Below are positions 17,401 through 25,502 of a DNA stretch of 64,000 nucleotides, one piece after another. Source of the stretch: Staphylococcus kloosii (GTDB lineage Bacteria > Bacillota > Bacilli > Staphylococcales > Staphylococcaceae); NCBI RefSeq assembly GCF_003019255.1, contig NZ_CP027846.1, positions 1,302,001 through 1,366,000 of the forward strand, in the 5' to 3' direction. Position numbers and translations under genes: made by a program. Position 1 is the stretch's first letter. Every line of letters starts with the position of its first letter. The notes beneath the pieces are model-generated. The model saw nothing but the letters and a program-made list of their open reading frames with translations, searched no databases and was not told the origin of the DNA.

Positions 17401-18024
17401 GATATTCCTAAGACACGTGAAGGCGTATATCAATTATCAAACTTTATTGTTCCAAAAGATGCTGTGAAATTATCATTGCGATTAGATAATAGAACGGGTA
17501 CTAGCGATGCATACATTAAATCATTCAGTCTAACACCTACAAATAATGATAATTTAAATGATTTATTCACACAAAATCTAATTGTGACACCAACTGCACG
17601 CCAACATATAGGGAAGTTTGCAAAAGAAAGCAAGGATAAATATTTCGCAAGTTTCCAATCCTTACACACTCAAACTATAAATTCGTTAAATCCGGACGGT
17701 TCACTAACTGTTCTTCCAAAAGGTTACTTTTTCTATAATTTAAAAGCTGTAGAAAAATTAGCACCAGGAAAATCTTTCAATATCCGAATAGGAGCAACTC
17801 AGGTAGATAATAATACTAAAATTGAGTATGCAATTTATGATAAGCAAAATAATTTATTAGTAAAAATTACTAATATTCCTAAAAATGAAGACGGTACATA
17901 TAAGTTAGATAATATTATAGTTCCTAATAATGCAAGTAGAATTGCATTAAGAATTGATAATAGAAAAGGCACGACTAGTGCACGTTTAACAGGTTTATAT
18001 GTTGTTCCAGTACGAGAAGTTTGA
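14452..18024 (+). CDS. Secreted YSIRK-type protein with duplicated modules, no LPXTG anchor
   Basis: 1190 residues. AAAGGAG selects GTG 14452. The N-terminus is a YSIRK-type signal peptide (SYAIRKFSIGIASILVGSA), with likely cleavage after SHA (residue 43). Residues ~45-200 are a disordered Asn/Ser/Gln-rich region. Two copies of a ~250-residue module follow (about 215-465 and 555-805), each with RYEQWGLRTNES, KGFYWFKEDE and WGYIISDSK. Two copies of a ~140-residue beta-rich module end the protein (about 888-1030 and 1042-1190; DGSLT..PKGYF and LRLDNR). There is no LPXTG, membrane tail or charged end, so it should be released or held non-covalently. It is paralogous to the protein at 56185. Function is unknown; adhesion or host binding is a guess. 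Confidence 0.8.
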   Translation: MRSYKAHISTRKNSYAIRKFSIGIASILVGSALFFGYNQESHASLQVTEDSNSSTNNINADVVQSSGAITKQEGIQNTTQNESVEKVSNNVNEDASLNNNVNLQNNQLLASEQASENNNLVGSSKSNEHQASGSEVSSDTSLETQSNNNVEETKASNTLNQLISNNTQSDLTTTLNNNEASSQESNFDTKSVVSEKQKIYPAQVVRKNVNAHTKDVDVLKLIENNSKYLSEEERKLFLRMATRYSSFVSRDWNHIYNKNYNGISSNVNIRTIGSQNAQNTNKLLNSMYNLIESRDNDNFYAELTTDSKTSNLLNFYNLDRNIRNEDGHPVATLTLRKNTTNLTEYRGGRWLPWKVRYEQWGLRTNESLDKKIETVVAKYKWNGVLHNDVLTRNNKGFYWFKEDEAFSVNKANVGGTIDIIITFKKDAIIDKFKDFAWGYIISDSKELDTVAGANIGFEKLNFTKNNFVTVFNNNVLNNLKRKVQSKLENSTTGDSVNQNHYLTLLNRITQNVTSSADYKRALLNLNNLYDRLNVVENEVKPVATLRKAVSSDSKIIDVFKYIEENEQYLSDEERKFFLRTAVRNTSLQRNDWEKLYNKDYNTLSSNVSSKNLTNTQAENANKTLNSLYDLIQNRNNDNFYKELTKDPQAVGLSNHFIVKNNVTQSEGHQLVDIDLSKNSISLSEYVGGKWLPWKVRYEQWGLRTNESLNNKIEQVKVKYQWNGKELERILERNSKGFYWFKEDEVYDVNKANVGGKVTYQIKFKKDAILDLNNDMAWGYIISDSKDLQTLTGANIGFKKLSFSHIKNNFNQQTVANLKQQLINFINKNSVKLTNGQQRVTENLNQVNAISSDNVTNDSLGEVKQQLNDILQNFEQKLVLADLEHSFVKIPPNKQHLRLYAQESNDEYYHSFQSALTNPANSINSDGSLTIKPKGYFMYNLKAINKLAPGKMINLKVLVGNINDNTKLQYSVQRKDNTYAVIITDIPKTREGVYQLSNFIVPKDAVKLSLRLDNRTGTSDAYIKSFSLTPTNNDNLNDLFTQNLIVTPTARQHIGKFAKESKDKYFASFQSLHTQTINSLNPDGSLTVLPKGYFFYNLKAVEKLAPGKSFNIRIGATQVDNNTKIEYAIYDKQNNLLVKITNIPKNEDGTYKLDNIIVPNNASRIALRIDNRKGTTSARLTGLYVVPVREV

Positions 18025-18044
18025 AATAGCTAATTTATATTTTA

Positions 18045-18072
18045 AGGCAGCCAAAATTGGCTGCTTTTTTTA
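18045..18072 (+). terminator. Terminator of the YSIRK gene
   Basis: GCAGCCAA (18047-18054) pairs with TTGGCTGC (18057-18064), followed by seven T. Confidence 0.85.
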
Positions 18073-18189
18073 TTAGATTTATTAGATTTTTAATTACTTA
18101 TTAATTTTTAAATTGACTGATTGCTCAGAAAATGGTAACTTAAAGTTTATTAAATAACTCGGAATAGTATGGATTTAGGGGGAATAGAG

Positions 18190-19485
18190 TTGAAAAGAAT
18201 GAAATTAGGCTTTTTTATGGCTGGATATGGTCATCACGTGGCAAGTTGGAGACATCCAGATGTAGCTAAAAGGGGCACAATGGACTTAGAAAGTATAATC
18301 GAAAATGTTAAGACTGCAGAACGTGCAAATTTTGATTTTGTATTTATATCTGATGCTTTATTTGTCGATAAAAAGACCCATCCTGATTTAATGACTAGAT
18401 TTGAACCTATCAATTTAATGTCTGTTATTTCAAGAGAAACAAAAGATATTGGCTTAATTGTTACTGCTTCTACGACCTTTTCACAACCATTCACACTTGC
18501 GCGTGACTTTGCTACGTTAGATCATATAAGCAATGGCAGAGCTGGTTGGAATATTGTAACTTCAGGCGTAAACGATACAGCTCAAAATTTTAACGGTGCT
18601 CAAAATATGGAACATGATTTACGCTATGATCAAGCTGCAGAATTTGTTGATGTAGCTCAAAAATTATGGCATTCATGGGACAAGGTTACATTTGATAGAG
18701 ACCAAAACAAGGGTCAATTTATAAGTGCTGAAGAACCTGAAGCAGTTGATTATAAAGGAAGTTTCTTCCAAGTAAAAGGCCCGTTAAATATTGAACGTTC
18801 TCCTCAAGGCCATCCGCTAATGGTACAAGCGGGTTCATCAAAAAAAGGTGTTGAATTTGCTTCGAAAATTGCTGAAGTAATTTTCACAGCCCAAACAGAT
18901 ATTGATGCCGCAACAAAATTTGCTGATAACGTAAAAGAAAAAGTTCATGATGCACGAGGTAATAATCAAGAAGTAGTGATAATGCCTGGAATTTTTCCGG
19001 TTATTGGAGATACAGAACAAGAGGCTAAGGATAATTATGAAGAATTACAAGAGTTAATCTTGCCAGAAATTGGCCTAGAATTATTATCATCATACTTAGG
19101 TGACATTGACCTTAGTGGATATGATTTAAATATGCCTTTTGATCAAATTAATTTAGATTCAGGTAATGGCATTCAAAGTCGAATTGAAATTATACAAGAA
19201 CATGCACGTAAAAATAATTTGACGTTGGATGATGTAATGAAATCTGTAGCCGGTGCAAGAGGACATCATATTACAGTTGGTACTCCTGAAAAAATAGCAG
19301 ATAATATGGAAGAATGGTTCGTAAAAGGGGCAGCTGATGGCTTTAATGTAATGCCACCACTTATACCTACACAATTTGAGTTATTTGTTGAAAAAGTGGT
19401 ACCTATTTTACAAGAAAGAGGCTTAGTTCAAAAATCTTATAATGTTGGAACATTACGTGAAAAATTAGGCTTAAAAGTGAAATAG
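18190..19485 (+). CDS. FMN-dependent luciferase-like monooxygenase (NtaA/SnaA/DszA family)
   Basis: 431 residues from TTG 18190, chosen from AGGGGGA at 18176-18182; ATG 18199 is an alternative. It is an alpha/beta-barrel flavin monooxygenase of the NtaA/SnaA/DszA/SoxA group: MKLGFFMAGYGHHVASWRHP at the start, DFVFISDALF, SNGRAGWNIVTSG (FMN-binding region, about 115-127) and SPQGHPLMVQAGSS (about 202-215). Relatives oxidise nitrilotriacetate, dibenzothiophene sulfone or alkylated sulfur/nitrogen compounds with reduced FMN from a partner reductase. The substrate is not predictable. No reductase is adjacent. Single-gene unit. Confidence 0.85.
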   Translation: MKRMKLGFFMAGYGHHVASWRHPDVAKRGTMDLESIIENVKTAERANFDFVFISDALFVDKKTHPDLMTRFEPINLMSVISRETKDIGLIVTASTTFSQPFTLARDFATLDHISNGRAGWNIVTSGVNDTAQNFNGAQNMEHDLRYDQAAEFVDVAQKLWHSWDKVTFDRDQNKGQFISAEEPEAVDYKGSFFQVKGPLNIERSPQGHPLMVQAGSSKKGVEFASKIAEVIFTAQTDIDAATKFADNVKEKVHDARGNNQEVVIMPGIFPVIGDTEQEAKDNYEELQELILPEIGLELLSSYLGDIDLSGYDLNMPFDQINLDSGNGIQSRIEIIQEHARKNNLTLDDVMKSVAGARGHHITVGTPEKIADNMEEWFVKGAADGFNVMPPLIPTQFELFVEKVVPILQERGLVQKSYNVGTLREKLGLKVK

Positions 19486-19550
19486 TAATTTAAACAAAAA
19501 ACTAAATATATGATACTGGTTCCTTAACTTTTAGAAAACTGGTTCTTTTT

Positions 19551-19663
19551 AAACTACCAATAATTATAGTAAAATTCAGACAATTATTAATGTGTTAATT
19601 AAAGAAAAACTTTAATTACTAAATTAATTGTAAGTATTTGTTTGAACTAGTTATTGGTAGTTT
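19551..19663 (+). promoter_or_regulatory. Long inverted-repeat leader before hydrolase-permease operon
   Basis: AAACTACCAATAA (19551-19563) is perfectly complementary to TTATTGGTAGTTT (19651-19663), with a nested hairpin AATTAAAG/CTTTAATT (about 19598-19618). The outer stem is followed by TATTTTTAAAC and then the ribosome site at 19677. It could act as an attenuator or be a terminator-like element for the upstream gene. No known riboswitch is recognised. Confidence 0.4.
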
Positions 19664-19690
19664 TATTTTTAAACAAAGGGGAGAAGTATC

Positions 19691-20488
19691 ATGAAAATAA
19701 CGTTAGCACAAACACAACCTGACGTTGGGGATTTAGCTACAAATGTTAACAATATTTGTTACTTATTAACACAGGCCAGTGAAGTTCAGAGTAAGCTTGT
19801 TTTATTTCCAGAATTGTCATTATCAGGATACGTTACAAATCAACGAATTTTAGAGTTAACAGCGATTGCCGAAAATGATAATTATATACGTAAAATTAAG
19901 CAATCTTGCGAACAAAATAATATAGACACAGTAATCTCATTTCCTGAAATAGAAGGACAGTCATATTATATTACTTCGTTATACATAGATCATAATGGTG
20001 AAACTTTAGCTAAGTATCGCAAAACTCACTTATTTGCAGATGAACAAAAGCTATTTAACAAAGGTGAAGATTATCCAGTTTTTAATACGCAATTTGGTAA
20101 ATTAGGCATGATGATTTGTTATGATTTAGAATTTCCAGAAGTTGCTCGTTTATTAAAACTTCAAGGGGCGGAAATGATCTTAATCTCTACAGCAAACATG
20201 CAACCATATGAACACCATCAAGATGTGTATTTAATGAGTAGAGCACTTGAAAATGAAGTGCCTGTTGCAATAGCAAATCAAGTCGGTATTAATGAACCAC
20301 ATCACTTTTTTGGTCATAGTGCAGTCGTCGATCATAATGGGCAATTTTTACTAAAGCTTGATAACGTTGCTCAAGCGCAACATGTTAATGTCAATTTAAA
20401 TATTGCTAGAGATGCTGATTTAGATTACGTAAATAATTTACATTCTAATATTTATCAAAAACTCTCTTCAGTAAAGGAGAGTGTGTAA
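19691..20488 (+). CDS. Carbon-nitrogen hydrolase (nitrilase superfamily)
   Basis: 265 residues. The nitrilase-superfamily triad is clear: Glu41 (LFPELSLSGY), Lys111 (KYRKTHLF) and Cys143 (MMICYDLEFPE). Such enzymes hydrolyse amides or carbamoyl compounds (omega-amidase, N-carbamoyl putrescine amidase and similar). AAAGGGG precedes ATG 19691. The APC permease gene starts 1 base after its stop with its own ribosome site, so import and hydrolysis of the same nitrogen compound is a reasonable inference. The 13-bp inverted repeat upstream may regulate the pair. Confidence 0.88.
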   Translation: MKITLAQTQPDVGDLATNVNNICYLLTQASEVQSKLVLFPELSLSGYVTNQRILELTAIAENDNYIRKIKQSCEQNNIDTVISFPEIEGQSYYITSLYIDHNGETLAKYRKTHLFADEQKLFNKGEDYPVFNTQFGKLGMMICYDLEFPEVARLLKLQGAEMILISTANMQPYEHHQDVYLMSRALENEVPVAIANQVGINEPHHFFGHSAVVDHNGQFLLKLDNVAQAQHVNVNLNIARDADLDYVNNLHSNIYQKLSSVKESV

Positions 20489-20489
20489 T

Positions 20490-21815
20490 ATGGAACAAGG
20501 TAAACTACAACAGTCTTTATCACTCTATCAAGTAATTATGTTTGGTTTAGCGTATATGGCTCCTATGATTGTATTTGGTACATACGGTACATTATTTGAA
20601 ACAACAAATGGCTTTGTACCTTATGCTTATTTATTTGCAACAATTGCCATGTTATTTACAGCGTATAGTTATGGTCAGATGGCGAAGGCTTTCCCGTCAG
20701 CTGGATCTGCTTATACATTTGTATCGAAAAGTATGAATCGCTCATTAGGATTTATGATTGGATGGACAATTTTACTAGATTATTTATTTTTACCACTTGT
20801 TATTTGGTTAATAGGTGCTGAGTATTTGAGTACTGCATTTCCAATCGTACCTAACTGGTGTTGGATAATCATTTTTATCATTGTTACTACATTAATCAAT
20901 ATTATTGGTATTAATACAACGACAACGATGAACTTACTTATCATGGTATTTCAAATATTAGTTATCGCTATTTTTATAATTCTATGTGTATGGAGCGTCG
21001 TACATGGTATGGGTGAAGGACATTTAGTTAGTAAAAATGTCTTCGTTTTACCACAAAGTCATATAACGCCTGTTTTAGCTGGTGCCTCCATAGCTTGTTA
21101 TTCATTCTTAGGCTTTGATGCGGTAACGACTTTAGCAGAAGAAACAAAAAATCCAGAGAAAACGATTCCAAGAGCCATAATGTTAATTACATTAATTGGT
21201 GGATTTTTATTTATAGTCGTAGCATACGTACTTTCAATTACAATACCTAATTTCGATGCCATTCAAAATACAGAATCTGCGGCATTTGAAATTGCTAAAA
21301 TAGTAGGAGGAAACTTCTTATCAGCATTATTCTTAAGTGGATTAATTTTAGCTCAGTTTGCTTCTGGTTTATCTGCCCAAACAAGTGGTGCGAGATTATT
21401 GTATGCGATGGGTAGAGACGGCGTATTAAATAAGAAAATATTTGGTTTCGTCGGTAAAAGAAGTCAAACACCATTATTTAACTTAATGTTTATCGGTGTA
21501 GTTGGACTTATCGGTATTTTAATGAGTATTAGCACATCGACATCATTTATTAATTTTGGGGCATTTATCTCATTTACGTTCGTTAACCTAGCAGTTATCA
21601 TTCACTATTTTGTCAGACAACGACAACGTAGTGGCGTAAAATTAATTCCATACTTAATTGTTCCAATCATAGGTGTTATTTTAGACGTTAGTCTATTCGT
21701 AAGTCTAGATAAACATGCACTAATTCTCGGTTCGCTATGGACTTGTGTAGGTTTTGTATATTTACTATATATTACAAAATGCTTCTCCAAAGCACCACCA
21801 AGTTTATCATTCTAA
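20490..21815 (+). CDS. APC family amino acid/polyamine permease
   Basis: 441 residues from ATG 20490 (AAAGGAGAG at 20474; the GTG at 20481 lies in the upstream gene end). Twelve predicted membrane spans. APC family marks are the N-terminal MFGLAYMAPMIVFGTYG, the unwound helix GSAYTFVSKSMN and the FLGFDAVTTLAEETKNPEKTIP motif (about 212-234; only cited in part). It resembles the PuuP-like branch of amino acid/putrescine importers. Co-transcribed with the nitrilase-like hydrolase, it probably brings in that enzyme's substrate. A strong terminator follows. Confidence 0.85.
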   Translation: MEQGKLQQSLSLYQVIMFGLAYMAPMIVFGTYGTLFETTNGFVPYAYLFATIAMLFTAYSYGQMAKAFPSAGSAYTFVSKSMNRSLGFMIGWTILLDYLFLPLVIWLIGAEYLSTAFPIVPNWCWIIIFIIVTTLINIIGINTTTTMNLLIMVFQILVIAIFIILCVWSVVHGMGEGHLVSKNVFVLPQSHITPVLAGASIACYSFLGFDAVTTLAEETKNPEKTIPRAIMLITLIGGFLFIVVAYVLSITIPNFDAIQNTESAAFEIAKIVGGNFLSALFLSGLILAQFASGLSAQTSGARLLYAMGRDGVLNKKIFGFVGKRSQTPLFNLMFIGVVGLIGILMSISTSTSFINFGAFISFTFVNLAVIIHYFVRQRQRSGVKLIPYLIVPIIGVILDVSLFVSLDKHALILGSLWTCVGFVYLLYITKCFSKAPPSLSF

Positions 21816-21820
21816 TATAA

Positions 21821-21857
21821 AAAAGCTCAAAACCTCTTTTGATGGTTTTGAGCTTTT
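21821..21857 (+). terminator. Terminator of the hydrolase-permease operon
   Basis: AAAAGCTCAAAACC (21821-21834) pairs perfectly with GGTTTTGAGCTTTT (21844-21857). Confidence 0.9.
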
Positions 21858-21959
21858 GTTATCTTAATGAATGACTAAATACTTTAATAATTCAATATTG
21901 TAGTTTAATAAGTTATATAATATTATTAGTTCTAAGATACATAAAGAGGAGATAGTCTT

Positions 21960-23018
21960 ATGAGTAAAACTAAAGTTGCCCCACAGCAATTTTTTATGAA
22001 TATTTTAAATGCAGTAGGTGCAGGTGTTGTTATAGCTTTAATTCCAAATGCCTTATTAGGTGAATTATTAAAATTTTTTAAAGAAGGCAATGATTTATTA
22101 CAAACTACTTATGAAATAGTCGTAGTTATACAATCGTTTATGGCATTTATTATTGGTGTCTTAACTGCGCATCAATTCAAATTTAGTGGTGCAGGTGCAA
22201 CGATGGTTGGTGTTGCTGCAATGATTGGTAGTGGTGCGGTAAAATTATCAGGAAATGGCATCTCATTAAATGGTATTGGCGATATTATCAATATCATTAT
22301 TGTTGTGATGATTGCGAGCTTTTTATTTTTAATTTTACAGAATAAATTAGGCTCATTGGAAATGATTATTTTACCAGTATTAATTCCTGTAGTTAGTGGC
22401 ATAATAGGATTATATACTTTACCATACGTATCCAAAGTGACTAAAGGTATAGGGCATATTATTAATTCGTTTACAGAATTCAACCCAATGTTAATGTCAG
22501 TGTTAATATGTGTGGCATATGCCTTATTAATGGTGACGCCAATTTCTCTTGTAGCTATTGCTACTGCAATTGGTTTAAGTGGATTAGGTAGTGGTGCTGC
22601 TAATATGGGTATCGTCGCATCTTGTGTAACTTTCTTATTTGGATCTATAAGAGTCAATTCTACTGGAGTGAATTTAGTATTAATTATTGGAGCAGCTAAA
22701 ATGATGATACCAGTATATTTGAAAAATCTTATCATAGCAGTACCTTTAGCAATTAATGGTATTATATGTGGATTAGTTGCATATTTTATAAATATACAAG
22801 GAACGCCTATGTCTGCTGGATTTGGGTATACTGGTCTTGTAGGACCTATCAATGCTTTCAATAGAATGTCTGGGGACCCTACTACAAACATTATACTGCT
22901 CGTATTTGGGTACTTCATTATTCCGTTTGTTGCAGGTTTCTTCGTTCATGAATTATGCAAAAAATTTATAAATAAATACAGTGATGAATTGTATAAATTT
23001 GAAATACCAGAACAATAA
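21960..23018 (+). CDS. PTS transporter subunit IIC-like membrane protein
   Basis: 352 residues with about ten membrane spans, matching the stand-alone PTS EIIC (PTS_EIIC_2) family of Firmicutes: NAVGAGVVIALIPNALLGEL near the start, AHQFKFSGAGATMVG (about 62-76) and GYTGLVGPINAFNRMSGDP (about 283-301). No EIIA or EIIB domain is fused or adjacent, so it may rely on partners elsewhere or work as a non-PTS transporter. The substrate is unknown. AGAGGAGATAG precedes ATG 21960; a terminator follows at 23025. Confidence 0.8.
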   Translation: MSKTKVAPQQFFMNILNAVGAGVVIALIPNALLGELLKFFKEGNDLLQTTYEIVVVIQSFMAFIIGVLTAHQFKFSGAGATMVGVAAMIGSGAVKLSGNGISLNGIGDIINIIIVVMIASFLFLILQNKLGSLEMIILPVLIPVVSGIIGLYTLPYVSKVTKGIGHIINSFTEFNPMLMSVLICVAYALLMVTPISLVAIATAIGLSGLGSGAANMGIVASCVTFLFGSIRVNSTGVNLVLIIGAAKMMIPVYLKNLIIAVPLAINGIICGLVAYFINIQGTPMSAGFGYTGLVGPINAFNRMSGDPTTNIILLVFGYFIIPFVAGFFVHELCKKFINKYSDELYKFEIPEQ

Positions 23019-23024
23019 TATTAG

Positions 23025-23070
23025 AACTAGGAAGGTTATAGCTTCAACGCGTGAACTTTCCTAGTTTTTT
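23025..23070 (+). terminator. Terminator of the EIIC gene
   Basis: A 13-bp stem, AACTAGGAAGGTT (23025-23037) with AACTTTCCTAGTT (23054-23066, one G-U), followed by TTTT. Confidence 0.85.
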
Positions 23071-23172
23071 ATATATTTTTATGATTTCTTTTAAAAGTTA
23101 CGCAAAATCATATTGAATATATTTACGGAATTATGTATAATAATAAAATAATTGAGAAAGGGGTCATTGTTT

Positions 23173-24636
23173 ATGAAAGTATTTGGGAAAATTATGTTGG
23201 CAACTATTATTATTTTAAGTTCTATAAGCCTTTATATTAAGCCAACAACACATGCTGCAGAAGATAAGCAGTGGGAAAAAATTAAAAAAAGAGGAGAATT
23301 AAGAGTAGGTTTATCTGCAGATTATGCCCCTTATGAATTTGAACATAATGTTAATGGGAAGACGAAGTATGCAGGGATTGATATTGAATTGGCTAAAAAA
23401 ATAGCTAAAGACAATAATTTAAAATTAAAAATTGTAAATATGCAATTTGATAGTCTATTGGGAGCTATTAAAACTGGAAAAATTGATTTGATTATATCTG
23501 GTATGACCCCGACTCCTGAGCGTGAAAAGGAAGTTGACTTTTCGAATCCGTATATGACTGTTACACAAAAAATGATTATTAAAAAAGCGAATGAGGATAA
23601 ATTAAAAACGCTTGATGACTTTACAAATAAAAGAATCGGTGTACAAAAGCAAACACAACAAGAAACGATAGCCAATGAAGAAATTAACAATGCTCAAGTA
23701 CAATCTTTAACAAGAGTGCCTGAAGTCATCATGTCATTAAAAAGTGGTAAAGTTGACGGCATGGTTATAGAAGGACCGGTTGCTGAAGCTTACTTAAAAC
23801 AAAACCCGGATTTAAAATTTGCAAATGGAGTTAAGTTTAAAGAGGGTGAGAAACAGACTGCAATTGCAGTTCCAAAACATTCACCAACATTGATGAAACA
23901 ATTAAACTCAACAATTAAAGAAGTAAAAGATAAAAATTTAGTTGATAAATATAAAGATAAAGCAGCAGAAGCTATGAAAAAAGATGACGGCAACTTCTTC
24001 ACTAAATATGGTAGCTTCTTCTTAAAAGGTATAGGCAATACAATTCTTGTATCTATTGTAGGTGTAGTTTTAGGTGCATTATTTGGCGCAATTATCGCAT
24101 TGTTTAAATTAAGTAAATTTAAACCTCTAAGATGGTTAGCATCTGCGTATATAGAATTTTTAAGAGGGACGCCATTACTCGTACAAGTATTTTTAGTTTA
24201 CTTTGGATCGACAGCAGTTTTAGGGCTCGATATTTCAGCATTGATTTGCGGTATGATTGCACTCGTGATTAATTGTTCAGCTTACATAGCAGAAATTATT
24301 AGAGCTGGTATTAATGCAGTTGATAAAGGTCAAATGGAAGCGGCGCGTAGTTTAGGTCTATCTTATGGCCAAACGATGAAATCGGTAATTTTACCTCAAG
24401 CAATTAAAAATATTTTACCAGCTCTAGGTAATGAGTTTGTAACGGTTATTAAAGAATCATCTATCATTTCAGTTATTGGTGTAAGTGAAATTATGTTTAA
24501 TGCACAAGTTGTTCAAGGTGCATCATTCGATCCGTTCACGCCATTACTAGTAGCAGCAATATTATACTTTGTACTTACATTCACGTTATCTCGTGTTATG
24601 TATTTCTTCGAAGGGAGATTAAAAGTCAGTGATTGA
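23173..24636 (+). CDS. Glutamine-type ABC transporter, substrate-binding protein fused to permease
   Basis: 487 residues from ATG 23173 (AAAGGGG at 23157). A signal peptide (about 1-27, ending TTHAAED) is followed by a family-3 solute-binding domain (about 35-265: GELRVGLSADYAPYEF, SGMTPTPEREKEVDFSNPY). The C-terminal part (about 275-487) is a HisM/GlnP-type permease with five spans and the EAA loop (MEAARSLGLSYGQTM). Such fusions tether the receptor to its channel and are typical of staphylococcal glutamine/polar amino acid uptake. The ATPase gene overlaps its 3' end by 8 bases, giving a complete transporter. Confidence 0.9.
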   Translation: MKVFGKIMLATIIILSSISLYIKPTTHAAEDKQWEKIKKRGELRVGLSADYAPYEFEHNVNGKTKYAGIDIELAKKIAKDNNLKLKIVNMQFDSLLGAIKTGKIDLIISGMTPTPEREKEVDFSNPYMTVTQKMIIKKANEDKLKTLDDFTNKRIGVQKQTQQETIANEEINNAQVQSLTRVPEVIMSLKSGKVDGMVIEGPVAEAYLKQNPDLKFANGVKFKEGEKQTAIAVPKHSPTLMKQLNSTIKEVKDKNLVDKYKDKAAEAMKKDDGNFFTKYGSFFLKGIGNTILVSIVGVVLGALFGAIIALFKLSKFKPLRWLASAYIEFLRGTPLLVQVFLVYFGSTAVLGLDISALICGMIALVINCSAYIAEIIRAGINAVDKGQMEAARSLGLSYGQTMKSVILPQAIKNILPALGNEFVTVIKESSIISVIGVSEIMFNAQVVQGASFDPFTPLLVAAILYFVLTFTLSRVMYFFEGRLKVSD

Positions 24637-25351
24637 TATTAAAAATTTAACTAAAAACTTTGGCCAAAACGAAGTGTTAAAAGGGATAGACTTAACAGTT
24701 GAACGTGGTGAAGTAGTAGCAATTATTGGACCTTCAGGTAGTGGTAAAAGTACTTTATTAAGATGCATGAATTTATTAGAAACTCCGACTAGTGGAGATG
24801 TAATATTTGAAGGTAATAATTTAATGGACAAAAATACTCAACTGGAACAGTTGCGTCAACAAATGGGTATGGTGTTCCAAAACTTTAATCTTTTTCCACA
24901 TAAAAAGGTCATCGACAATGTATTGTTAGCACCAACATTACTAAAAAAAGGTAATGCTAACGATTTACGTAGCGAAGGCTTGAAACTATTAGAAAAAGTA
25001 GGATTAGGTGATAAAGCCGATGCATATCCTGCGCAATTGTCTGGTGGGCAAAAGCAAAGGGTGGCTATCGCACGTGCCTTAGCTATGAATCCAAAAGTAT
25101 TGTTATTTGATGAACCTACATCGGCTCTAGACCCAGAAGTGGTAGGAGATGTTTTAGCTGTAATGAAAGATTTAGCTAAAGAAGGTATGACAATGGTTGT
25201 CGTTACTCATGAAATGTCATTTGCAAGAGATGTTAGTGATAAAGTTGTCTTTATGGCAGATGGCGTAGTAGTTGAATCAGGTACTCCAACTGAAGTATTC
25301 GATAATAGACAACATGAAAGAACTAAGTCATTCTTAGCTAGAGTATTATAA
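24629..25351 (+). CDS. glnQ: Polar amino acid ABC transporter ATP-binding protein
   Basis: 240 residues of the GlnQ/HisP class. Walker A GPSGSGKST (about 34-42), Q-loop VFQNFNLFPH, signature LSGGQKQR (about 136-143), Walker B LLFDEPTSALDPE and switch His in VTHEM are all intact. The GTG start at 24629 overlaps the stop of the fused binding protein/permease, so the two are translationally coupled and form one importer. GAAGGGAG at 24610 is the ribosome site. A terminator follows. Confidence 0.92.
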   Translation: MIDIKNLTKNFGQNEVLKGIDLTVERGEVVAIIGPSGSGKSTLLRCMNLLETPTSGDVIFEGNNLMDKNTQLEQLRQQMGMVFQNFNLFPHKKVIDNVLLAPTLLKKGNANDLRSEGLKLLEKVGLGDKADAYPAQLSGGQKQRVAIARALAMNPKVLLFDEPTSALDPEVVGDVLAVMKDLAKEGMTMVVVTHEMSFARDVSDKVVFMADGVVVESGTPTEVFDNRQHERTKSFLARVL

Positions 25352-25363
25352 GTAAGTTTAAAA

Positions 25364-25409
25364 AAAGCAGTAATATCTTGTTATGTTAATAATGAGATAT
25401 TGCTGTTTT
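25364..25409 (+). terminator. Terminator of the glutamine ABC operon
   Basis: AAAGCAGTAATATCT (25364-25378) pairs with AGATATTGCTGTTTT (25395-25409) with G-U pairs, ending in a T-rich tract. Confidence 0.8.
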
Positions 25410-25502
25410 ATTTTTATGTTTTTATCATGATATTCAATTATTCTATATACATTTGCGATGTGTTACACTATTATATGTATGTTTTTTAAATGGAGTGAGT
25501 AA

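Noticed and set aside
22172..22918. 248-residue minus-strand frame opposite the EIIC gene
   Set aside because: Shadow of a clear membrane transporter; Pro/Ile-rich translation and no start signal.
23173..24636. Two separate genes for binding protein and permease
   Set aside because: One uninterrupted frame covers both domains; the fusion is also known from other staphylococci.
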